From Algoriphagus faecimaris (GTDB lineage Bacteria; Bacteroidota; Bacteroidia; Cytophagales; Cyclobacteriaceae): a stretch of DNA of 64,000 nucleotides. The translations under genes were made by a program, and so were the position numbers. The notes beneath the pieces are model-generated. The model was not told where the DNA came from. It saw only the letters and a list, made by a program, of their open reading frames with translations, and did not search any database. Below are positions 57,901 to 64,000 of this stretch, one piece after another; within the stretch, counting starts at the first letter, position 1; the number at the start of each line of letters is the position of its first letter. The stretch spans positions 1-64,000 of the forward strand of contig NZ_FNAC01000001.1 in assembly GCF_900101705.1 (NCBI RefSeq). The letters are read 5' to 3'.

Positions 57901-58096
57901 CAACTTCCTCTTCATGCTCAATCATGGAGAGAGTAGCATTCCCAAAATCAACGAAGGCACCAAAAGCGAATACGCCCGTTTGATGGAAGAGTGGAAACCA
58001 CTGAAAACCGAGGGAGAGCGATTGATTCAGACAGCCATTCCAGCATTTAATAAGCTGGCGACAGATAAGGGGGTTGGGGTGTTGTTTGTGGAGTGA
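54956..58096 (+). CDS. Secreted VPS10/BNR-type beta-propeller protein
   Basis: This 1046-residue protein has a signal peptide ([16 protein letters not shown]) and a sortilin/VPS10-like propeller with repeated Asp-box-like turns ([79 protein letters not shown]). A FnIII-like region follows near 750-850 and a helical C-terminal domain ([20 protein letters not shown]) after that. Such proteins are common exported products in Bacteroidota, annotated loosely as glycosyl hydrolases, but catalysis is unproven. It may bind peptides or glycans. Confidence 0.85.
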   Translation: MKKSIFVVFAFIIFEAMGQINFDQNLPIKYRNIGPFRGGRSVTATGVVNDPLTYYFGTTGGGIWKTSDAGQHWENISDGFFTTGSVGAVAVAESNPNIVYVGMGEHAPRGVMTSYGDGVYKSTDAGETWKKLGLEKTEHISRIQIHPSNPDVVYVAAQGALNAPNPDRGVYKSVDGGETWEKILFVDEKTGAVELSMDMNTPEVLYAAMWEHQRLPWQVKSGGPGSGMYKSTDSGQTWKKIENGLPREKGKMAISVSRANPNKVYALVESDTYKDLGGLFVSNDAGESWTLVNKDNRLTQRAWYYIEVFADPNDENTVWVQSAPMLKSFDGGKTFEAIDGAHGDYHDLWINPKNSKNMILADDGGGSITFNGGKTWSTQNNMPTAQFYRINTDNQFPYRIYAGQQDNTSLVISSMALGRGTITQEHWNYSAGGESAFLAFDPDDPRYVLGGSYQGTIEVLDMQTKGSTSIMSAPIQYLGMSAEDMKYRFNWNAPIIWSQHEPNTFYHAAQVLLKTQDMGQTWTEVSPDLTRNEKEKQGTPGVPFTNEAVGAENYGTIAYVMESPHEAGVIWTGSDDGLVHLTRDNGKTWANVTPKGMQETLVNAIEVSPHDPATAYIATTRYKFNDYTPALYKTTDYGKSWTKISEGIPYGAFTRVVREDTKKKDLLFAGTEQGMYLSRDGGSNWESFQLNLPITPITDLKVAHDDLIVATSGRSFWILDELNVVRELQNEVNQITLYTPEDALLGNWYSSMNGGNLDDFTGMHPTEGLNPANGMVIHYDLPENFNDSTELTLEILDSQGKLIRKISSKRDPNARTWAGGPPLEPTISTRKGLNRFVWDLRYPTMPGIPGAYIESSYRGHKAIPGTYTIRLSGEGMTAESKAQIKDIPAYNLSQADYQAYHEWMSQLEADVTSMHTLVNTAKDYQDQLATLLKKLEGKKEYSSLKKEGEKLLEELKAWDEEMIQRRSTAYDDVENFPNKFTANFLFMLNHGESSIPKINEGTKSEYARLMEEWKPLKTEGERLIQTAIPAFNKLATDKGVGVLFVE

Positions 58097-58247
58097 TTTT
58101 AATATACTAGGTGAATTAGACTTAGAGCCAGACCAGTTTCATGGCCGCTACATATTAGCGGATCAAAAGGGAATCTGGATTTCTACGGACCATCCCGAAA
58201 TCCAAGAGGACTTCTTACGTTTTCAGTTGATCGGAGTAGTCAAATAA
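58086..58247 (+). other. Protein-like open stretch, possible gene remnant
   Basis: After the VPS10-like gene, another frame is open to a TAA at 58245-58247 and reads ILGELDLEPDQFHGRYILAD then ISTDHPEIQEDFLRFQLIGV. It looks like real protein text but has only a TTG start that overlaps the end of the previous gene. It could be the tail of a decayed gene or a very small gene. No family is recognised. Confidence 0.25.
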
Positions 58248-58293
58248 ACTATATTATATCCTCATTAAGTAAAAACTACCAGAAAAATAGACC

Positions 58294-58734
58294 ATGGATC
58301 AATATCTCGAAGCAGCAATCAATGAAGCTAAAACCGGACTACATGAAGGAGGAATTCCCATCGGATCGGTTTTGGTACATCAGGGAAAAATTCTTGGAAA
58401 AGGGCATAACAAGCGGGTTCAACAAAAAAGCGTGACCCTCCACGGAGAAATGGATGCCTTAGAAAATGCCGGAAGACAGCCCGCTTCAGTTTATCAGGAA
58501 TCGGTACTCTACACCACGCTATCGCCCTGTCCCATGTGCACGGGAGCGATCTTACTTTATGGTATCCCCAAAGTGGTGATTGGAGAGAATCGCACCTTCA
58601 TGGGATCCGAAAAATTATTAAGAGAAAACGGCGTGGAAGTAGTCGTAGTCGATGATCCTACCTGCGTAAAAATGATGGAGGAGTTCATTTCCAAAAACCC
58701 CAGCCTATGGAACGAGGATATTGGTGAGCCTTAA
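58294..58734 (+). CDS. Cytosine deaminase, yeast FCY1-like
   Basis: This 146-residue zinc deaminase has HGE (His50, Glu52) and PCPMC (Cys79, Cys82). It belongs to the small CDA-fold cytosine deaminases rather than the large CodA amidohydrolases. The text follows yeast FCY1 closely: LYTTLSPCPMCTGAILLYGI, VVIGENRTFMGSEKLL, EVVVVDDPTC and the WNEDIGE C-terminus that caps the FCY1 active site. It should convert cytosine to uracil for pyrimidine salvage. It is monocistronic, with a terminator downstream. A guanine or creatinine deaminase role is less likely. Confidence 0.9.
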   Translation: MDQYLEAAINEAKTGLHEGGIPIGSVLVHQGKILGKGHNKRVQQKSVTLHGEMDALENAGRQPASVYQESVLYTTLSPCPMCTGAILLYGIPKVVIGENRTFMGSEKLLRENGVEVVVVDDPTCVKMMEEFISKNPSLWNEDIGEP

Positions 58735-58794
58735 TCAAAACCTTCGAAGTCCAAGTTTTCAAAGAGTAGCCCAATGGTAAAAGAAGGTAAAGTC

Positions 58795-58841
58795 AAGACC
58801 TGATAAATCGCTATTTAATTCGTTTTTATCAGGTCTTTTTT
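58795..58841 (+). terminator. Terminator after the cytosine deaminase gene
   Basis: AAGACCTGATAA (58795-58806) pairs with TTATCAGGTCTT (58826-58837) around a 19-base loop, ending in a T run to 58841. It is about 60 bp after the stop codon. Confidence 0.75.
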
Positions 58842-58984
58842 ATTTGCCTAGTTCTAAGCTCCTTTCACCGACTATCAAAAAATTTTAAAGATTAATCCTA
58901 AAAAGACTCAATTCAGAAGCCAGTTCAGCCTTTTTCAAAATTTTCGACTAACTTAAAGCGGAACAAATCAAACCCTGTTTTTTT

Positions 58985-59872
58985 ATGCAAATAGCCATTC
59001 ATAACTGGATGCGGGCCGAAACACTGGAAAGCACCCTACAACGGATTTCTGGCCTCGGATATACCCATATTGAAATTCAAGGCGCTCCGGAAAGCTATGA
59101 TAGCAGTCAGGTTAAGGAGCTATTGGAAAAATACCAAATCCAATGTTGGGGCTCAGTTACCCTGATGCTCGAGGAACGAAATCTCTTAGCCAAAAATCCC
59201 GACCAAAGAAAGAGATCTATCCAATACGTGCTTGATCTTGCCCAATTGGTTGCTGACCTAGGCGGAAGTGTGATATCATTAGTACCAGGTACCGTGGGCA
59301 AAATCATCCCCGATGCTCGCCCGGAAGAGGAATGGGAATGGGCCGTAGAAGGAGTCAAAGAGATCTATCAATTTACCGAAGCCAATGGCCTCAAAATCGG
59401 CATCGAACCTATCAACCGATTCGAAACCTATTTTATCAACAGAGGCGCCCAAGCCCTAGCTCTGGCGGAAGCAGTAGGTCCAAATTGCGGTGTTTGTTTG
59501 GACACTTTTCACATGAATATTGAAGAGTTGGATATGTTTGCCACGATGAGGGAAGTAGGTTCACGTCTGGTAAACTTCCATGTTGCCGACAACAATCGAA
59601 TGGCTCCTGGCATGGGCAAACTGGATTGGAAACGGATCATGAGCACTTTAAAGGAAATTGGATACGATGATGTCCTTTCTGTGGAGTTCTGTCCACCCAT
59701 TGATCGTACACCTGCAAATCCCTACCCTAACTCCATTGATGAAGCGCCGGAGGGCTTGAGCAAAGAGCAGCTGAAATTCCTTCAAGATCATGGAAGTACT
59801 GCCGTGACGGATGAATTTTATACGATGCTAACCCAGCGTTCGATCGATCAGCTCAAACCTTACCTTAAATGA
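58985..59872 (+). CDS. Sugar phosphate isomerase/epimerase (xylose isomerase-like TIM barrel)
   Basis: This 295-residue TIM-barrel enzyme has the metal ligands in the order seen in ketose 3-epimerases: Glu in IGIEPINRFETY, Asp in VCLDTFHMNIEE, His in VNFHVADNNR and Glu in LSVEFCPP. There is no signal peptide, so it is cytoplasmic. It is the first gene of a four-gene operon (58985-62485) joined by ATGA overlaps and a 5-bp gap. Its partner enzymes suggest a sugar-acid or keto-sugar route. Exact substrate unknown. Confidence 0.88.
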   Translation: MQIAIHNWMRAETLESTLQRISGLGYTHIEIQGAPESYDSSQVKELLEKYQIQCWGSVTLMLEERNLLAKNPDQRKRSIQYVLDLAQLVADLGGSVISLVPGTVGKIIPDARPEEEWEWAVEGVKEIYQFTEANGLKIGIEPINRFETYFINRGAQALALAEAVGPNCGVCLDTFHMNIEELDMFATMREVGSRLVNFHVADNNRMAPGMGKLDWKRIMSTLKEIGYDDVLSVEFCPPIDRTPANPYPNSIDEAPEGLSKEQLKFLQDHGSTAVTDEFYTMLTQRSIDQLKPYLK

Positions 59873-61032
59873 AAATAGCTAATATTGAAGCCTTTTGGCT
59901 TCGCTGTCCCATTCCCAAAGAAAAACAACACCGCTCTGATTATGGGCTTCTGACCAATTTTGACATGACTTTAGTTGTAGTCACCACCGATACGGGCCTG
60001 CAGGGTTTTGGTGAAGCTAAAGCGGCAGTAGGTTCATCCGGTTCCTGCGCCAGCATTGTCAGCTGTGTGGAAAACGAACTAAAACCTGCCCTCATCGGTC
60101 AGGAAGTAGGACAGATTAACAGGATTTGGGAAATCGTATACAATGGAACTCGTGATCATTATTCCCTCTCGAGAGGGAGGAAATTTCCTATTTTAGGAAG
60201 AAGAGGCCTGACCATTTCAGCCCTCAGTGGAATCGATACTGCCCTTTGGGATATCAAAGGTAAGACCCTGGGTGTTCCTGTTGTAGATCTTTTGGGAGGT
60301 AGCTGTCGAGATCAAATGCCCGCTTATGCTAGTGGCGGCTGGGCTGGCGCGGACAAGATTGGAGAGCAGTTGAAAGGTTATACTGAAAAAGGGTTCTCAG
60401 GAGTAAAAATGCGAGTCGGTGTGATGGACGGTTCGGTCGCAGAAAGCATCAAGCGAGTTCGCGCAGCAAGGGAAGCTCTTCCCGATCACATCAAGCTAAT
60501 GACTGACGCGCATGGTACCTTCAGTGTGCCCGAAGCCAAGCAGTTTTGTCGGGGAGTGGAAGATTGTAACCTGTATTGGTTTGAGGAGCCTATCAGCCCA
60601 GATAATCGAATAGGTACCGCTGAAGTGAGATCAAGCACCTTCATTCCTATCGCCGCAGGAGAAAGTGAATACACCGCTTTTGATGTTAGAGATATGATAG
60701 CAGAAAAGGCACTGGATATTATTCAACCTGACTGTGCCATCATCGGAGGAATCACAGAGGCCATGCGGGTGGCCCAATTAGCACATACCTATCAGCTCGA
60801 ATTGGCTCCGCATTGCTGGGGATCTGCATTTTCTTTTATGGCAGGATTATCAGTAGCATTTGCTTCTCCTTCGGCCAATGTCATCGAATTTTCACTTGGA
60901 GGCAATCCAATGATGTACGATCTGGTCGAGGAAAAAATCGCAGTGGATGAGCAGGGAATGTTGCCTCAGCCAACCCGACCCGGTTTGGGCTTGACACCGA
61001 ATTGGGATTTTGTAAACGAATTCAAACAATAG
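59869..61032 (+). CDS. Mandelate racemase/muconate lactonizing enzyme family dehydratase
   Basis: This 387-residue enolase-superfamily enzyme has an N-terminal capping domain and a barrel with the KMR segment (GFSGVKMRVG), metal ligands Asp in LMTDAHGTFS, Glu in WFEEPISPDN and Glu in AAGESEYT, and a His in LAPHCWGSA. That pattern fits an acid-sugar dehydratase. It overlaps the epimerase gene by ATGA. In the pathway it would dehydrate a sugar acid to a 2-keto-3-deoxy acid (inference from family and neighbours). Confidence 0.88.
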   Translation: MKIANIEAFWLRCPIPKEKQHRSDYGLLTNFDMTLVVVTTDTGLQGFGEAKAAVGSSGSCASIVSCVENELKPALIGQEVGQINRIWEIVYNGTRDHYSLSRGRKFPILGRRGLTISALSGIDTALWDIKGKTLGVPVVDLLGGSCRDQMPAYASGGWAGADKIGEQLKGYTEKGFSGVKMRVGVMDGSVAESIKRVRAAREALPDHIKLMTDAHGTFSVPEAKQFCRGVEDCNLYWFEEPISPDNRIGTAEVRSSTFIPIAAGESEYTAFDVRDMIAEKALDIIQPDCAIIGGITEAMRVAQLAHTYQLELAPHCWGSAFSFMAGLSVAFASPSANVIEFSLGGNPMMYDLVEEKIAVDEQGMLPQPTRPGLGLTPNWDFVNEFKQ

Positions 61033-61037
61033 CAACC

Positions 61038-61529
61038 ATGGCAAAAGCAATCAATATCAATCACGTCGCCTTAGTAGTCAGTAACTTGGAGGAAGCCTGT
61101 GAATTTTATGAGAAAGAATTGGGTATGGAAGCCATCCCGGCCTTCCTGTTTGACTATCCTACGGCTTTTTTTAAGATCAATGAAGATCAACAACTGCACT
61201 TGACCGAGTGGGAGGACACATATTCCTTTAGAGGTCATCTTTGTCTGCAAGTCGATGACATCAACACCATCTATTGGCGAATGAAAGAACTTGGGGTCAT
61301 TGATGTCAAGCCTTGGGGACATGTGAGGCAGTTACCGGATGGCCCGATTCAGATGTTTGTCCGTGATCCTTCGGGAAATCTCATTGAACTTTCTTCCGCT
61401 CCGGATGCCAAAATTGACCCTAAAATATTTGAGGATGAGCTCTTCAAACCGGGAATATACGTTTCTGGACGCAATGATTTCCGAGGGTATAAGACCAAGG
61501 ATGCCACGCTTTATCACAAAAACAAATGA
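61038..61529 (+). CDS. VOC (glyoxalase/dioxygenase) superfamily protein
   Basis: This 163-residue vicinal-oxygen-chelate protein has paired betaalphabetabetabeta modules: ININHVALVVSNLEEACEFYE, HLTEWEDTYSFRGHLCLQVDD and MFVRDPSGNLIELSS. His in NHVAL, the Glu/His positions and Glu in LIELSS are potential metal ligands. I start at ATG 61038, which is 5 bp after the dehydratase stop; the earlier ATG 61002 lies inside that gene. It may act as an isomerase or lyase in the same pathway. Substrate unknown. Confidence 0.85.
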   Translation: MAKAININHVALVVSNLEEACEFYEKELGMEAIPAFLFDYPTAFFKINEDQQLHLTEWEDTYSFRGHLCLQVDDINTIYWRMKELGVIDVKPWGHVRQLPDGPIQMFVRDPSGNLIELSSAPDAKIDPKIFEDELFKPGIYVSGRNDFRGYKTKDATLYHKNK

Positions 61530-62485
61530 GTGCTACAATCCTTCTTTTGGAAACCTTGGCTGATGAGGCGATGGAAATACTGGAGTCCGCGGAAGATGTG
61601 GAAGTAATCATGGGATTGGACGATGCAAGCCTTCAGACTGCATTAAAATCCCATGATATTTCAGCGATTATCACTCGCGGCAAAGGACAAATTCGGGCCT
61701 CCCTGATGGACCAAGTTCCTAACTTAAAAATCATTGCCCGAGCTGGAGTGGGACTGGACAATATCAACGTGGATGAAGCGAGTAAGCGAGGAATCAAGGT
61801 AGTCAATGCCCCAAACAGCAATGCCAATACCATCGCTGAACATACTATAAGTCTAATGCTCAATCTTCAGCGTAATCTATTTTCTGCATTTACTATGGTT
61901 AAAGAAGGTCGCTGGAAAGAAAGAGGAAATTATATAGGAGATGAACTGCATGGAAAGACTCTCGGGATTTTAGGAATGGGAAACATCGGTAAAAAAGTAG
62001 CTCGGATTGCCGAAGCTTTAGGGATGAAAGTATACTATTGGAGTGCTGTCAAAGAACCGGTCCCCTACCCCATGCTATCCCTCCAAGAGGTGCTGAAAAG
62101 CTCAGATGTGGTCAGCTTGCATCTGCCTTTGACCGTTGAGACAGAAAATCTGATCAACGGTGAAGCTCTAAATCAAATGAAAACTGGAGCTCTACTAATC
62201 AATACGGCTAGAGGAAAAATCATTGATCAGAAAGCTTTATTTAAGGCTCTTGAATCAGGAAAACTAGGAGGGTTTGCCTCAGATGTCCTAGCAGTAGAGC
62301 CACCTGAGACAGATGAGCCTTTGATCAAGCATCCCAATACCCTGATTACAGCCCATGTAGGAAGTCTGACCAAAACCACCTATACTCAAATGTGTATTAT
62401 GACGGTACAAAATACACTTGCGATTTTAAGAGGTCAAGAACCCATGGAAAATTGTATATTTAATAAAAGAAACTTGATCAATTAG
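61526..62485 (+). CDS. D-2-hydroxyacid dehydrogenase (PGDH-like)
   Basis: This 319-residue NAD-dependent dehydrogenase has the Rossmann motif LGILGMGNIGKKVARIAEAL and the catalytic triad regions: Arg in INTARGKIID, Glu in AVEPPETDE and His in TAHVGSLTK. The first domain includes IIARAGVGLDNINV, as in phosphoglycerate dehydrogenases. Its ATG overlaps the VOC stop (ATGA), making it the fourth gene of the operon. A 2-ketoacid or hydroxyacid step in the sugar-acid route is more likely than serine synthesis here. Confidence 0.92.
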   Translation: MSATILLLETLADEAMEILESAEDVEVIMGLDDASLQTALKSHDISAIITRGKGQIRASLMDQVPNLKIIARAGVGLDNINVDEASKRGIKVVNAPNSNANTIAEHTISLMLNLQRNLFSAFTMVKEGRWKERGNYIGDELHGKTLGILGMGNIGKKVARIAEALGMKVYYWSAVKEPVPYPMLSLQEVLKSSDVVSLHLPLTVETENLINGEALNQMKTGALLINTARGKIIDQKALFKALESGKLGGFASDVLAVEPPETDEPLIKHPNTLITAHVGSLTKTTYTQMCIMTVQNTLAILRGQEPMENCIFNKRNLIN

Positions 62486-62526
62486 AAGTTTCCAGAGTTG
62501 CATTAGCCCACCATAATACTCCATGT

Positions 62527-63456
62527 ATGAGAGCACCTTCCTTTGTACTATTCATCTTCCTCTTGTATTCCTGCGGTCCAAAAACTGAGGATTCTAATTC
62601 GAAGGAACCATTGAATGAAAACAGCTTTACCACTCCTTTGGGAAAGACTTTCACTGTACCTACACCACCGGAGAAACTGTTGATTCAATTTGAGGAAGCT
62701 AAATCTAATTATGAAGCAAACCCAGAAGATATCGAAGGGTTGATTTGGTACGGAAGAAGAGCAGCCTACATTGGAAAGTATCAAGAGGCAATCGATATTT
62801 ATTCAAAAGGAATCGAAAAATCCCCAAACGAAGCCAAGCTGTACCGCCATAGAGGGCATCGCTATATTTCTCTCCGAGAATACGATAAGGCCATTTCCGA
62901 TTTGGAAAAAGCCGCCGAATTGATCCAAGGAACTGAAAACGAAATCGAGCCGGACGGCATGCCCAATGCCATGAATATTCCTGTAAGTTCCTTGCATGGA
63001 AATATCTATTATCATTTAGGTTTGGCTTATTATTTAATCCACGATTATGAAAAAGCCTATGAGGCCTACCTCCGCTGTCGAGAAAGTGGATCGCATTACG
63101 ATAATATAGTCTCAAGCACCCATTGGCTTTATATGATTCAACAGCGATTGGAAAACCCCGCAAAAGCCGATTCACTTTTGGCCCCAATTCATGCGGATTC
63201 TACTGTCATCGAAAACCAAAGTTATGCTGATCTCTGCGAGCTCTATAAGGGTTGGCTGCCAGTCGACTCCCTGATTCAAGAAGGCCCGGGAAGTCCGTCC
63301 AATGATGCCGTTCGCTACGGAGTTGCCAATTGGTATTTGTATCATGGAGACACGGTTAAGGCCCGACAAATGATGGAAAATCTCATTGATGAAAAAGCCT
63401 TTACTTCCTTTGGGTACTTGGCTGCTGAAAGTGATTTGATCTATTATTTTAAGTGA
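62527..63456 (+). CDS. TPR-repeat lipoprotein
   Basis: This 309-residue protein has a lipoprotein signal (FVLFIFLLYSC, Cys about 16) and tetratricopeptide repeats over residues 70-200 (GLIWYGRRAAYIGKYQEAID, AKLYRHRGHRYISLREYDKA, IYYHLGLAYYLIHDYEKAYE). It probably binds partner proteins on the envelope. It follows the operon's last gene by 41 bp and may be co-transcribed. Its N-terminal text LGKTFTVPTPPEKLL is not part of a domain I recognise. Confidence 0.85.
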   Translation: MRAPSFVLFIFLLYSCGPKTEDSNSKEPLNENSFTTPLGKTFTVPTPPEKLLIQFEEAKSNYEANPEDIEGLIWYGRRAAYIGKYQEAIDIYSKGIEKSPNEAKLYRHRGHRYISLREYDKAISDLEKAAELIQGTENEIEPDGMPNAMNIPVSSLHGNIYYHLGLAYYLIHDYEKAYEAYLRCRESGSHYDNIVSSTHWLYMIQQRLENPAKADSLLAPIHADSTVIENQSYADLCELYKGWLPVDSLIQEGPGSPSNDAVRYGVANWYLYHGDTVKARQMMENLIDEKAFTSFGYLAAESDLIYYFK

Positions 63457-63485
63457 GCTAAAAAGTTGAAACTTATAATTTGCAT

Positions 63486-64000
63486 TCAACGAGGGCGCTC
63501 TTCCCCATAGAGTTCCTTCATCACTTGCAGCTTTTCTTTGTTCTCAAGAAGTGATTGGTCAGAAAACATCATAATCCCTGTAGAAGGCCATTGAGCCCCT
63601 TGGATCATCACTTCTCTAAACTCCTCCGCACTTACAATACCCGGATTATCGTGTGACTGAACGATTGGCCAAATTTTCGGGGAATCATTCCTCTCAAGAT
63701 CAAGTACTCCACCTATCCAATTAAGGTACTCCCCCACCCATTTGGTAGGCCTTCCCTTCATGTGATGAAAAAGCATCGGCGCCATCACATCTACTCGTTT
63801 GGCTAGAGCAATGGGGTCCAAGCCCATAGTTCGGTACAAAGCAGAATCGTAATCCGTAGGATACCAAGCGCAGTGAAAAACACCTAAGATGGCTTCAGGC
63901 TGCGCTTGACGAAGGATTTCACCCAAATCTTCTACCCATTCATTGAGTACATCTACTCTCCATTTTCTCCATTGGGCATCTACATTTTCTAGGATCCATT
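63486..64000 (-). CDS. TIM-barrel glycosidase-like protein, C-terminal part (runs off the window)
   Basis: The minus-strand frame is open from the window edge to a stop at 63486-63488, giving at least 171 residues. The text (WRVDVLNEWVEDLGEILRQA, ILGVFHCAWYPTDYDSALY, VDVMAPMLFHHMKGRPTKW, TGIMMFSDQSLLENKEKL) has the strand-helix rhythm of the last barrel strands of a glycoside-hydrolase-like fold, as in putative glycosidases of Bacteroidota. I cannot assign a family, because the N-terminal half is missing. It converges on the TPR lipoprotein gene. Confidence 0.55.
   Translation of the reverse strand, partial: WILENVDAQWRKWRVDVLNEWVEDLGEILRQAQPEAILGVFHCAWYPTDYDSALYRTMGLDPIALAKRVDVMAPMLFHHMKGRPTKWVGEYLNWIGGVLDLERNDSPKIWPIVQSHDNPGIVSAEEFREVMIQGAQWPSTGIMMFSDQSLLENKEKLQVMKELYGEERPR

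Overview
This window is chromosomal DNA from a member of the Bacteroidota, most likely a Cytophagales/Cyclobacteriaceae-type marine or freshwater bacterium. That placement is inferred from gene content (GH97, sulfatases, many secreted Gfo/Idh/MocA proteins, DUF1460, DUF6600, VPS10-like propeller, Crp-type regulators without Fe-S cysteines), from A/T-rich leaders without strong Shine-Dalgarno sites, and from lipoprotein signals of the Bacteroidota type. I cannot name the genus from sequence alone; Algoriphagus or a relative is my best guess.

Region 1 (1-16.7 kb) is a defence/stress island. It opens with the 3' end of an IS1182-like insertion sequence. Two mirror-image modules follow, each with an XRE repressor domain, an ImmA/IrrE (M78) protease domain and a PIN-domain nuclease, read divergently from one shared, operator-rich promoter region (2615-2781). 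The right-hand PIN gene looks inactivated by a two-base AG duplication just after its start codon. Next are a three-gene RloA/RloB (AbiL-like) operon with an XRE regulator, and an extended type I restriction-modification operon hsdR-hsdM-hsdS. The hsd operon runs on with only 16 bp spacing into a TPR lipoprotein, a previously easy-to-miss 56-residue lipoprotein (ATGA-coupled) and a KAP-family NTPase. The island ends at a frameshifted N-formylglutamate amidohydrolase-like gene.

Region 2 (16.8-41.6 kb) is a mixed, mostly housekeeping or secreted set: a membrane protein/HTH pair with a clear operator, DUF5995, DUF6933-like, DoxX plus a secreted oxidoreductase, an exported catalase-peroxidase preceded by four copies of a structured intergenic repeat, a pRiA4b ORF3-like protein, DUF1460 amidase-like, PIG-L deacetylase, cyclase, M1 and S9 peptidases, an AAA_14/DUF4143 ATPase with palindromes over its own start, an aminotransferase-Crp-MFS cluster and a transglutaminase-like lipoprotein.

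Region 3 (41.6-64 kb) is carbohydrate-oriented: two tandem paralogous sulfatases divergent from a sialidase, a GH97 glycosidase, a PqaA-like hydrolase, two further Gfo/Idh/MocA enzymes, a Trp/Tyr-rich DUF6600 protein, a large VPS10-like propeller protein, a cytosine deaminase strikingly similar to yeast FCY1, and a tightly overlapped four-gene operon (epimerase, enolase-superfamily dehydratase, VOC, D-2-hydroxyacid dehydrogenase) that looks like a sugar-acid pathway. No SusC/SusD pair, tRNA, rRNA or CRISPR array is visible.
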